In this document: positions 22,078-33,480 of the stretch, piece after piece | Numbering within the stretch: the stretch's first letter is position 1 | How the letters are laid out: each line of letters opens with the position of its first letter | From: Aquilaria yunnanensis | Taxonomy: Eukaryota; Streptophyta; Magnoliopsida; Malvales; Thymelaeaceae | Assembly: GCA_039654915.1 (NCBI GenBank) | Contig: CM077595.1 | Location: forward strand, 45,973,501 to 46,037,500 | Direction: 5' to 3' | DNA: 64,000 bases | The notes under the pieces: generated by a model | What the model saw: the letters and a program-made list of their open reading frames with translations, nothing else | Database searches by the model: none | Told to the model about the DNA's origin: nothing | Program-made: the position numbers and the translations under genes

Positions 22078-23493
22078 TGTTGGGTTTCGAGAGCCAAACA
22101 GTGCAGCGGAATTTAACCGAAACCCTCCAAGATCAAAGTGAAACGAGGCAAACTGGGTGTTCGAAAATTTTCATACCTAATTTTCGGTTGAGATCTCTCA
22201 CTCAACTGTAGAGTCGAATCACAAAACCTGAACAGTTGACGTGTTCAAGCTCTCTATGGTATCCACACGAGCCTCTCGGGATCCCCACGCTTCTACCACG
22301 TCCCGGCAGATGCGTTTCTCTTGCGCTCACAGTGCTAGCTTGCGTCCTCCAAGGAATTCCAAGAGAAGAGTGCGGCTGTCCTTTTGGGAGGCTAGGGCAA
22401 GGAGACCTGCGAATTTCTCACTAGAAGTTGTATTTATAGTGAGACTCAACTTCCAGGCCTAATGGGTTTCATAGCCCTAATCCAATTAGGATTTAATTTC
22501 GGGCTTAATAATGGCTCAACTCTTGGGCCCATTATTAATACGAAATTAAAGTGAAACCATAACCCAAATAATTAGCCCATGCACTCTAATGATCCAAATA
22601 GCTCTATGTGTGCGACCCAATAGGCTCTTGCCATGTTGGCAATGATCATAAATCACATTTATGATCATAAGTAATGAGCGGTGTCTAGCAACACATCATT
22701 GCTACCCAAGTGACAAGATTGTCGATGATTTGACTAAACCTTTATGATCATCACCGATATATGTCATTGTCCCTTTGTCCAAGATATCAAGACTAAGCAT
22801 GAGACATGGAATGTGTCACTCTCGTATAGCCCAATCTTTGGTTTCTTGATTACCGAGTAGACTAACTTAAACTGATGACATTGATATCGTATATCAACTC
22901 ATCCGAGCTTGGGCATGCATTTTCTAAGTCTCACTCTATCAAAAGGCCTGAAGATATCACTCCCGTTACATAGGAGGGACAAATCCCATCTTGATCATAC
23001 AAATCCCTCTGCATGATATGTGACATACCTAATGACCTCCTTCAAGTTCACTCAGTTACGAGCAACAAAGGGAAGTATCAAAGTATGTGACTCACATGTA
23101 AGGAACCTTGATGATCTTAGGTCGAAGGACTACATATACCATGATCACTATGAGAATCACTTATGACACTCATATAACGATCCATGAAGTGTTCTCATGG
23201 TGGGTCGGTCCAGTACACAAGTTCTCCAACTTGTACCCATATGTAGACTATATATCTTATATTAGTCTCCACATATGCTAGTCATTATGTATTATTGCAA
23301 CCCGCTCCACAATAATACTAGACTAGGGACGTTTAAGAATATCATTATTCTAGGGTTACAATTATGTTTATTACGTTGCGCAGAAACAAAACAACAAACA
23401 TAATTGCTGGATTAATGCCTCAATAAAATATCATGACTCAATGTGCAAAAATAAAATCATCTCATGATTGGCTTTTTGGGCACAACACTAACA
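22078..23493 (-). repeat. copia-1 5' LTR (1416 bp)
   Basis: On the minus strand it runs from TGTTAGTG (23493) to CCCAACA (22078). A TATA box (minus TATAAATA) is at 22431-22438 and the conserved palindrome at 22642-22668. Its equal length to the other LTR and the exact ATGAC duplication next to it fix the boundary. Confidence 0.95.
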
Positions 23494-24130
23494 ATGACTA
23501 CCCACCCCCTACCATCATGGAGCCCCCAATTGGAGGGAAAAACGTAAAGGTCTCTTTCTGCACCAACTTGAAAGAGTTCAAAGGAGTGAAGACTAGCCTC
23601 ATGTGGGAGGTGCTGTAGATCAATCTCCGTTTGTGGTAATGACCTAACAAGGTTGCTTTTTCCCTAAAAGTAAGTAGGTCTTGTGCATGTCAACCACCGA
23701 TGTTGATTGGGACACCTTTTCTGTCTCCATCACCCAACTTCAAGGTGGGCTTTGTTTTCTGCCTGATCCCTTCATAAAAATATTTTATGAATTATGCCAG
23801 TTTCCCATTTCCCAACTAGCCCACAACTCCTTCACCCGCTTAAAGGAATTTGTCATCTATTGGAAACCAGTAGGGGTCAAACCCATTCTTGATGCTTTTT
23901 TGTAGTTTTAAGCCCTTTAGCTTTGTACATGTTTAATGTTATTCTAGGTTGCCTCGTATCTCACAGAAGCAATAAATCCTTTGCCATCACCCTCTATAGA
24001 GACTCTTGGGGCATGTGGAAAGATCATTGCTTTTTCTCACCCTTAGCAATCCCCAATAGGATTTCATTGTGATTGGAATGACACCCCCCAGCACATTGTC
24101 ATCAAATGTCCCTTTTTTTCATGGGATAAA
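23494..24130 (+). pseudogene. Decayed fragment resembling the plant 'putative gypsy type transposon' domain
   Basis: The frame at 23681-23905 reads DPFIKIFYELCQFPISQL and then FVIYWKPVGVKPILDAF. This resembles the conserved pattern of that plant domain (Pfam Transposase_28), in which a short helical block, a QL motif, and a Gly-Val-x-Pro-x-x-x-x-Phe block follow each other. A possible continuation around 23960-24060 has the WK-like block. The copy at 60770-61400 shows the same blocks in two frames. The domain also occurs as the antisense gene of the Tat element at 39043-41245. The match is by eye only and the segment has many stops. Confidence 0.35.
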
Positions 24131-25451
24131 ATGGGGAAAGGACTTATAAGGGTATTCTAACATGGCTAGAGTCGATTGTCCATTGTGAGAATTACGAAGG
24201 CCTCTTCCCTCTACCCTAGTAGGGACTGGGAGAGACAACCATTCTGTAGTCAAGAATTCGTTGTGCCCATCTGAGCTATGAGGGTATGGAGAACCTAGCA
24301 AACTAGGTTAGTATTTAAGGACAATTTGTTCTTGTTGGATCATTGTAATACTTTTGGTTTTATTTGACTATTTTTCGATTTACATATTGTAAATTAATGA
24401 TATTTAGATTAATTAAATTGAAACTGTATTGTTTAAAATTATTCTTATCATCACTAAATAAGTTTTAATTATATTAGATATAGACAATTAAATTATTAAT
24501 ATTGACACTAAAAATTTATAATTAACAATTTAGTGTTATAATTAATTTGAAACAAAGTCTAGGCAGGCTACTGACCGATTATAATTGTCACCTCTTGTGA
24601 CCGCCTAGCGACTACTTCTATTTTTTGACCCTTTCAGTCATTGCCTTGGTCATTCCATCCTGGTGACCAAGGGTTTGATGATCGCTTGTTAACCATCAGT
24701 GTCCGTAGCCAAAATGTGTATTAGTGACCGTTTGGCTATTGATAAGTTGCTCAGTTCTTGCATATTCTGTTCTAGTGTACTAGGGATAAAGTACAACATT
24801 ATTCCCAACATTTTTTGTAATTACACAAATAGGCTTTTGACATTCCTTTAATTTTAAAGTGAGTTACATGTAAAGACCTAATATTGAAAAACTGAGACTT
24901 TTAATCAGTTTTCATTAGTGGGCAAGACATCCGGGGGGGGGGGGAGATAGAGAAAGGGAGAATTGAATTGTGGACCAAAAAGCATGGGTCTTAACTTAAA
25001 ATTGGCATATATATCTAAAGCCAAAATTATAGGTCTAAGTCCTTAAGCTATCTTTCTATTATCATATAAGGTCCCTATATTTATAAATTGTTATTTATAA
25101 TAATGGCACATGTTATTGAAACAATTATGTACTTTCTTTATCCTAAGATCCTTAAAATGTTGGGTTTAGCACAAAAATTAAGAAATTGGTATTTAAATAA
25201 TTTTTTTTTCTCTCGCATCTATCACTTGTTGCATATAAACCCAGAAGAATGGAATATGTGATTATCAAATTAATTATTTTAAGCTAATATTGTAAAGTAA
25301 TTTATTAAATATTAAAATATTCCAAAGATAATTTAGGGCAACTCAAAATAGTAATGTTAGAAATAGACTCGGATTGGAAGTTGCTTTGTGATATGTTTTC
25401 TGATTATTCTAAGCCTTCCTCCTACTTACAGAATCTTTTTTTGGAATGTAG

Positions 25452-25651
25452 GTTTTTCCTGCTAAGGCTGAACATCAACCATCGTCATCACAGTCAGTTT
25501 GTAAGGCTTTGATGTTTGATCCATTTATGTACTTTGGTGTCTGTCCTTCGAATTTAAGGAGTCTTCTTGATTCGAAAATTGTTGTGCTAGCTCTCCAAGA
25601 AGTTGCTAGCTCTACCACCTATTGGCAGCATGTCCTCTTTTGGCAGCAGAG
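25452..25651 (+). pseudogene. Candidate exon of an unrecognised host gene, copy A
   Basis: A 200-bp open stretch follows a good acceptor (TTTTTTGGAATGTAG) and ends before GCAAGA, where copy B has a consensus donor AAAG/GTAAGA. The frame reads ALMFDPFMYFGVCPSNLRSL and continues with a hydrophobic VVLALQEVA helix. Copy B (62713-62944) shares start, frame and acceptor but has 32 nt more, so the two frames differ at the end. I do not recognise the protein. It may be one exon of a gene that was captured or lost. Confidence 0.3.
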
Positions 25652-26716
25652 GCAAGAACTTGGCGATGTAGGTTATGTGTTTTGTTGTCTTTCCCTTTTG
25701 CATTGAAAAAAAAAGGTTATCAAGAGTGTCAGACACTTATAAGCTTTCAAGTTATATGGTTAAGATGTCAATAGTATAGTACTAAAGAATATGTTTGTTG
25801 AATTTTTTAGGACGTTTGACATTAATGAAAGCCAATAAGTATAACATAACCAAATCATATATATTTATGTCTTTGTGTGGATGTGTGAATAAAGATAGAG
25901 ATTATTATTTTTTATATAATGATTGTTTACTCAACATGTACTTTAATTGAAATCAAACACTTTAAGAAACTCAAAAGGTATTTTAACAAGGCCTTTTATA
26001 AGGAGTAAGTATATTATCAAATTTTCTTTCTATGTTGGGTGAGGAAAAGCATTTATAAAAGTTTAGCTACTTAAGTAATTATGATTATGTCAGACATAGT
26101 ATTAACATCCAAATTTCATTCATGCAACATGGAATAAAATTAAAAATATTGCATTTGCAAGGTTTCTTCTTTTTATTTTTCTTTTATTTGTATTATTGTT
26201 TATTATATACAAAATTTCAACACCTAATAAATTTATGCTTAATTATCACTAAGTGATTAAAAATATGAACGTTTGAAATTAAAGGTCTCATACCTTGATT
26301 TCTTACAAACAAAGAACTCTACATTTTAGAATTTAATAAATTTAAAGGGACAAAATGCTATATAGTGAATACTTCGAGGACTGATTCATGTTGATTAATA
26401 GTACAAGGAGGAAAATTTCTGACTCAGTATAGTTCAAGGAACCAAAAGTGAGTTAGGCTATTTAAAAAATTAGGTTTATTATGGTTGAAACCTTTTATTG
26501 GATTCATAGTATGTTGCAGTATATTATAGTATTTTTTAATATGCATGATAAGCTTCTATTGAATTTTTGTTGTTATTTGTGTTAAGTTATTGTATACCAC
26601 AACGAGTTAAGAAAAACAATATAATTGACTAAACTTCTTCAATCAGTTTTTGTCAATCTAATAAATATATTATAGGTGGGTTAATAGGATGATTGTGTAT
26701 AATACTTTATTACAAT

Positions 26717-28184
26717 GGTTTTGTTGGGAAGCCAAGTTCAGCTCTATTCTACACATAGTTCCATTAATCTAATAAATTAAAGTTATATTATTTTTGTTCA
26801 AGATTGTCTAGATAAAAAGGATTTTGACCAAGTTGTTTATGCTTGTGTCAACACAAGTTAGGTTGTTTTCTCATTTCAAGAGAATATTAAACGGGTTAAT
26901 TGGGTTTATATCTAAATTAAGTTCATCTATTAGGTTTGTTATGATAGAAACATTTTAGTGAATTTGGTAATATAATGTGTAAATTTGTTTTGGATATATA
27001 ATATAAGTTTGTTTTAGTTGTTTTTCTTTGTCTAAATTATTTTATAAATATGGTTACTATAAACACAAAAACAAAGCCATAGTGAAATATTTTTTCAATA
27101 TATTTATGCCAATCCTAATAATTTAAATTATTTAGGCACGTTAATGGGCTCAAAACCTTGTCACGCCCACTATCTTAGTACATTTTCTTTTTTAAAGTTT
27201 CATTGAATTTTAAAATAATATTCTTACAGTTTATGTTGATTTTTTTTCCAATTTTTTAAAATAAAACAAGTAACAGTTACCCTTCTTAATGTTCTCCACT
27301 TTTTGGATCCCATAGTAATGCAAGGTATATAAACTAGTTCTACTAGACTTTATATATTATATGTATGCTGAAGTGTTGAATAAGGTGACCTGCACATAAA
27401 TCTCTCAAAAGAAGCACCTCAAACTTTCATTTTGGACTAATTTTAATAAACTACTATGCTTTATTCAAATATAAAGTAATTATTTACCCAAATTGTCATT
27501 TTGTTAAAACCTTTCACTTTAAGACGTCTAAAAAGTAATTTCAAGATATTTTGTAAAATGTAAGTATTTTTTTGTTAATTTTTTAACTTAAAAAATCTAA
27601 AAACCAAAAATTAATAAAATTATTTATTTTTTATGAAATAACTATTTTATATTGGACTTCATAAAAAAATCGGCAAATCTAGCTAAAACTTACTTTATAT
27701 AAGAATAACACGAATTAAAGTGTGAAATGAATGCAAAGCAAGTTGCTTTTGGATAAGGCAAGTTTTGCATAAGGAAAAGGGGTAGGGGTCGAAGCCTTGT
27801 CTACATACTACTGTACCATAGCCTAGTCAACCTCTTATATGCCCTAGGGAAAACAAAGCAGCTAACAGAGTGCCTATAACTGTTATATTGACATAGTTAT
27901 AGAAACTTGAAAAATGGGCTAACCAAAGATATATGAAAGTTGGAGGCTACATATCAAGTAACAACCTAACTAGAGCTTGTGGTTCCTATGTCATTGTTCT
28001 ACTTGGGGATTCAATTTTAATTATAAAATAGAATGGGAATTTTGATGAGGACAAGTGTACATGGACAATGGTTCTAGCACCATGTTTTATTTTCTGGGAC
28101 CCTGTTCCATCAAAACCACTCGACGGCTCAATCATTCCAATTTCTGGTTTATAAGATTTCAAAACATTTGGATGATTAGAAGTA
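26717..28184. other. AT-rich intergenic stretch
   Basis: No coding frame, LTR or repeat is recognised. The duplication may continue here, but copy B runs off the window. Confidence 0.5.
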
Positions 28185-29599
28185 GAAGTTATGAATGATG
28201 TGGGTCAGTTGACTTTGATTCAATCCATTTTAACCTCATTTCCTATTTATATTATGTCCTTTTTCAAGATTCCAGTAAAACTTTCAAATAAGAGTTCTGG
28301 TAAGTTTGCAAAATTTGGTTAGTCAGCAGCACAAGATAAAAAGGGTTTCCATATGAAGAACAAACACTTGATTATGCTGCCAACAGGTTTAGGAGGTTTG
28401 GGCATCAAGGATATGTGGCTCTTTAATGAAGCCATCCTGCCTAAGGCTTTCCAAAGAATGTTTGTAAGAAATTCAAATAGCCTAGCTTATAGAGTTCTCA
28501 TTACAAAGTATGGCTTCCTTCAATTAGTCTAGTCAGTGAAGAAAAACAAATAATTTTACCGTCATTTGGCATGGTCTTTAGTACAGGCATAATTACATTC
28601 GCCAGTCACATAGATGGAGTGTTTGTAGTGGCAACTCGATATAGGTTTGGTGTGACTACTAGCTTCTAGGTTTATCTCCGGATGTAGTCAGAGCAATGTG
28701 TGCAAGATTCCAAAATCATAAAAATCCTAAAGTCTTGGATCTCGCAATAGGTTATGACCGGGAATGGAATAGAGATCCCCTCTTGAAACGTTTTTCCTGA
28801 TGAAATTACTCAGCTTATCCTTAATGTTTCACCTCCATCCTTAGCTTCCAATTTGAATTGTGTTCTTTAGGATGCGAATTCAAATGGTCACTACTCCTCC
28901 AAGAAGGGTTAGGCACCTCAATCCTTCAATCAGACAACTTTTCAACCAATATTGGAGTCCTCTAGTAATGGTCTCTCTCAAGATCCTTGATTTTTCCATA
29001 CACTTAAGTGTTTATTAGGTTCTTGTGTCCTTAAGAAATTCAAGGTTTTCCTATGGAAGTGTTTAATGAATCCTCTTCCAACAACTACAAATCTATCCAT
29101 TTATGTAGGTTTCATCAGTGCCCAATGTTTGCGATGTAACCTTTAGGTGGAATCTTCTCTATATCTTTTTTCGGGTTGTCAAGGTTTTATTGAGATATGG
29201 GACAATTTCTGTACTAGTCTTTTTTCTTCAAATGCCCATTCATTTTAAGCTTGGCTGTTAGGCCTTCTCATTTCCCAATCAAAATGGCAGGTTGACTAGC
29301 TTTTCTTTCATGTGTTTACATTATGGATCATTTGGCTGGGTTAGAATGAGCTTGTCATCCAAAACACTCCCTTTAATTCCCAATCTTTTATCTTCAAAAG
29401 GAATTCTCTTATTAAAATGCTTATCTTTTTTAGGGATCTTAAACAACATCTATATTCTTTTATGTCCAACTAGCCGAATCCATTTTGTCATACATGGGGT
29501 TCGTGTGAATGGCGAAAGCAAGTTGATATCCTTTAGATATTCATAGTTGATGGAGCATCACATTGCTCATCTAGGCTTGGAGTTACTGCTTGGCTTTGG
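28185..29599 (+). mobile_element. LINE (non-LTR retrotransposon) 3' region, part 1
   Basis: Broken plus-strand frames give the end of a plant LINE ORF2. In order: the RT thumb block LTLIQSILTSFPIYIMSFFK, the GGLGIKDMWLFNEAILPKAF block, a YRVLITKYG-like block, then the zinc-binding zf-RVT region (FKVFLWKCLMNPLPTTTNL, later C..C and HLF-like positions), and the first block of an RNase H domain (VDGASHCSSRLG) where copia-2 cuts in. Many stops and shifts show age. The 5' part (endonuclease, RT fingers) is absent, as is common for LINE insertions. It continues at 44309. Confidence 0.8.
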
Positions 29600-31012
29600 T
29601 GTTAGTGTTGTGCCCAAAAGCCAATCATGAGATGATTGTATTTTTACACATTGAGCCATGATATTTTATTAAGGCATTAATCCAGCAACTGTGTTTGTTG
29701 TTTTGTTTATGTGTAACATAATAAACATAATTGTAGCCCTAGAATAATGATATTCTCAAATGTCCCTGGTCTAGTATTATTGTGGAGCGGGTTACAATAA
29801 TACATAACGACTAGCATATGTGGAGACTAATATGAGATATGTAGTCTACGTATGGGTACAAGTTGAAGAACTTGTGTGCTGGACTGAGCCACCATGAGAA
29901 CGCTACATGGATCAGTATATACGTGTCATAAGTGATTCTCATAGTGATCATGGTATATGTAGTCCTTTAACCTAAGGTCATCAAAGTTCCCTATATGTGA
30001 GTCACATACTTTGATACTTCCCTTTGTTGCTCATAACTGAGTGAACTTGAACGAGGTCATTGGGTATGTCACATATAATGTGGAGAAATTTGTTTGATCA
30101 AAGGGGATTTGTCCCTCTAATGTAACGGGAGTGATATCTTCGGGCCCCCTGATAGAGTGAGACTTAGAAAATGCATGGCTATGCTTGGATGAGTTGATAT
30201 ACGATATCAATGTCATCAATTTAAGTTAGTCTACTCGGTAATCAAGAAACCAAAGATTGGGCTATACAAGAGTGACACATTCCATGTCTCGTGCCTAGTC
30301 TTGATATCTTGGACAAAGGGACAATGGCATATATGGGTAATGATCATAAAGGTTTAGCCGAATCATAGACATTCTTGTCACTTGGGCAACAATGATGTGT
30401 TGCTAGACACCGCTCATTGCTTATGATCATAAATGTGATTTATGATCATTACCAATATAGTAAGAGCCTATTGGGTCATACACATAGAGCTTTTGGGATT
30501 ATTAGAGTACATGGGCTAATTATTTGGGTTATGGTTTCATGATAATTTTGTGTTAATAATTGGCCCAAAATTTGAGCCATTATTAAGCCCGAAATTAAAG
30601 CCTAATTGGATTTGGGCTTTGAAACCCATTAGGCCTAGAAGTTGAGTCTTACTATAAATACAACTTGCAGTGAGAAATTTGCAGCCTTGCACTAGCCTCC
30701 CAAAAAGGACACAGCCCCACTCTTCTCTTGCTATTCTTTGGAGGATGCAAGCTAGCATTGTGAGTGCAAGAGAAACGCATCTGCCGAGACGTGGTGGAAG
30801 CATGGTGATCCCAAGAGGCTCGTATGGTTACCATAGAGATCATGAAAGTGTCAACTGTTCAGATTTTGTGATTCGACTTTACAATTGGGTGAGAAATCTT
30901 AACCAAAATTAGATATGAAAATTTTTGAACACCCGGTTTACCCCGTTTCACTTGGATCCTAGAGGGTTTTGATTAAATTCTACTACACTTGTTTGGCTCC
31001 CGAATCCCTATA
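29600..31012 (+). repeat. copia-2 5' LTR
   Basis: Opens TGTTAGTGTTGTGCCC and ends CCCTATA (final CA decayed to TA). A TATA box (TATAAATA) is at 30653-30660 and the conserved palindrome at 30423-30449. Open frames 30031-30912 are chance frames within the LTR. Confidence 0.93.
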
Positions 31013-31013
31013 G

Positions 31014-31025
31014 TGGTATCAGAAC
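31014..31025 (+). promoter_or_regulatory. copia-2 primer binding site, one mismatch
   Basis: TGGTATCAGAAC one base after the LTR. It is the tRNA-iMet type site with GC changed to AC near its end. Confidence 0.88.
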
Positions 31026-32428
31026 TACTAGTGAAACCCTAAATCGGGATTGAATGTCAAATTGCATGATATTGTGTGTTCGGTTACTTTTGGCCATGAT
31101 TAATTAGACTGTTGCATGATGCATGAAACCGAAACTCATAATGAATATATGAGATATATGAAGAAATGACATAAATTGGTTAATAAGATTAACCTGAAAT
31201 TGATTGGTATGAGATACCTATATGGATTAAGACTTTTGCAATGGTTGCAAAAGCCTAGCATGGATAGGATTCGGCCTGTTTTGGCACCGAAACTAAAGTA
31301 CTTTTGGTGGCTCAAATGGAGGTCTCTGGTGCCTACTTGCTTTAAATAGAAGATCTCAGACCACCGCCCGCTGACCGGCCAGCGGGACCGTAGTATGCGA
31401 AGTGCCAAATAAATAAAAATTGGTTAATAAACACGCGTTAAATTGGCATGCATTTTTTTTAATGAGATTTGACATGTTATGCTGATTAGTGTTTGAAGCA
31501 TGGTGCATGGTTGTAGCCCTTGATTGGTTGTACTTGTAAATACGGCCTGTGAGTCATGCCTTTTCTTGTTACTCTCATTGTACATTCTCTTCTCACCTTA
31601 CTCACCACAAATATAACTCGAGGTTTCTATTATTGATGTAATGGTACATTGTGGGATCATCCAAGGTAGTATGTCCAAGGAGATGACAACAAAAGGGAAA
31701 CCAAGAAATGAGGAGAATGAGCTTGTGAAGTTTTCATTTATTGAGCTTTTATGATATTCTCATTAGCTTGGGAATATCGCATAGTTTGGGCTATATCCAT
31801 GTCACATTTACTTTCTTTTTAGCATGAGATGCATGTTTTATATTTGTATGTGATTCATGTATAAGACAACCGGAGATAACAAATTGGTGAGATCAAAAGG
31901 AAAAATCCCTCAAATAAATATTAAGTCATTAATGTGATGCCTTCCAAATGTTGGCACTCGTCAAGACTTTGATCAACATTGGGTGGGTTTGCCAAAGCAA
32001 AGCACCTATGTTCATCTTGGTAAGGCGTAATGGGATAATAGTGATCTCCAAATTGCTAACTTTAGGTCTGACTTAACTAAGTCATCGTAATAGGATTGGG
32101 GACTTAGAGGCATAGAGTTGGGCTTAAGTTCATGAGATGAGCTTGGACAAGTGTTGTTCACCCAACTATCCAAGAGTTACTTGACATGCAATTGGCAAGG
32201 AGTTGCTTACCTAAATAACTGTAACTTGAGAGAATAGTCAAAGCTGGCTCAGGTTGTGGTGAAATATGGATCTTGGCCCACTAGAATACCTTAGCACTGA
32301 GGTGTTCTGAAATAATATCAAGGCTTATTATTTTGAGAAAGTAGTGGGGGAGTATCGTTTAATAAGTCCTTCTTAAATGAATTAAAATACATGACTCTTA
32401 TACTACATGTTTACTATTATAGATAACC
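31026..32428 (+). other. copia-2 untranslated leader
   Basis: Matches the copia-1 leader but lacks its nested Tekay LTR and its GC-rich hairpin. It therefore gives the pre-insertion state of that site near 31365-31390. No gene. Confidence 0.85.
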
Positions 32429-33480
32429 ATGGCACAAAACACATCAACATTTCCGTTGCGATCGATCCTTGAGAAGGAAAAATTGAATGAGACCAACTTT
32501 CTCAAATAGTACCGAAACTTGAGGATAGTCCTCAAGCAAGAGAGAAAGGCTTATGTCCTAGAGCAGCCCATTTCAAATAAGCCTACTGCCACTGCTCCAA
32601 GAGCTGAAAGGGATGCTCACAAGAGGCATTTTGATGATGCTTTGGATGTTGCTTGCCTCATGCTTATTACCATGGAATATGAGCTTCAGAAACAACATGA
32701 AAAAATAGGCATTCGATATGATTGAATATCTCAAAATGCTCTTTGAAGAGCAAGCTAGGCATGAGAGGTTTGAGACCTCTATGGCATTGTTTCTCTGCAA
32801 AATGTTTAAGGGAAGTCCCGTGGGGCCCTATGTCTACACATGCTAGAGGAGGCTTCCAATACTTCATTACCTTTACTGATGACTTCAGTATATATGGCTA
32901 TGAGTATCTCATGAGACACAAGTCAGAATTCTTTGAAAAGTTAAAAGAATTCAAGAATGAAGTAGAGAATCAATTGAGGAAGAATATCAAAGTACTTCAA
33001 TCAGATCGAGGTGGAGAGTACTTGGATTGAGAATTCCTTGACTATCTAAAGGAGTGTGGTATAGTATCACAACTCACTCCACCTGGTACACCTTAGTGGA
33101 ATGGTGTATCTGAAAGGAGAAATAGAACTCTGTTAGACATTGTTCGATCTATGATGAGTCAAGCTCACCTTCCAAACTTCTTTTGGGTACATGCTCTAGA
33201 GGCAGCTGTATTTACACTAAATCCAGTTCCATCTAAATCGGTTCAAAAGACAACGTATGAGATATGGAGTGGGAGGTGTCCCAGTTTGTCTTTTATGAAG
33301 ATTTATGACTGTGACACTTATGTGAAATGTCAATCCTTTGACAAATTAGGGCCTAAATCTCATAAATGCGTATTTTTTGGGCATCCCAAAGAAACAAAGG
33401 GTTACTATTTCTATAATCCTTCTGAGCAAAAAGTGTTTGTTGCTCGAACTGGTGTCTCTCTAGAGAAAGAGTTTATCTCT
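32429..33480 (+). pseudogene. copia-2 gag fused to integrase by deletion
   Basis: The start codon ATG is kept at 32429. Gag is readable for about 130 codons with stops (TAG at 32507-32509) and an indel near 32700. At about 32820 the sequence jumps from the gag block KGSPVGP to the integrase block GPMSTHARGGFQYF, skipping the rest of gag, the zinc knuckle, protease and pre-integrase zinc region (about 1.1 kb compared with copia-1). The integrase core keeps QSDRGGEYL and the VSERRN block with the catalytic Glu, but its first Asp block is cut at the junction. Stops follow at 33028 and 33094. Not functional. Confidence 0.85.

Larger units (their letters stand above)
12440..23493 (-). mobile_element. 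copia-1: nearly full-length Ty1/copia element (minus strand)
   Basis: Two 1416-bp LTRs (12440-13855 and 22078-23493) flank a primer site, a leader and a gag-pol in the copia order gag, protease, integrase, RT, RNase H. The 5-bp target duplication ATGAC is exact at 12435-12439 and 23494-23498. The second copy of the host flank has the unoccupied site near 60760-60775. Without the nested solo LTR and its target duplication the element would be about 8.3 kb. The YVDDILLIG RT, the iMet-type primer site and the 1.4-kb LTRs suggest the Tork/Angela side of copia, but I am not sure of the lineage. Two related elements occur here: copia-2 at 29600 and a solo LTR at 45648. Confidence 0.95.
23494..26716. 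repeat. Segmental duplication copy A, right part
   Basis: Colinear with 60770-64000 and continuing the segment at 6627-12439. Mostly AT-rich. It includes a poly-G run of 12 at 24933-24944, reduced and interrupted in copy B. Apart from the two entries below, no gene is seen from 24130 to 26716. Confidence 0.9.

Noticed and set aside
24119..24301. 60-codon minus-strand frame also open at 61381-61563
   Set aside because: Same length in both copies but with many amino-acid changes and no domain; it is antisense to the decayed transposon-domain fragment.
26717..28184. Searched for tRNA, snoRNA or gene remnants in the AT-rich stretch
   Set aside because: No cloverleaf, box C/D pair or coding block could be supported.
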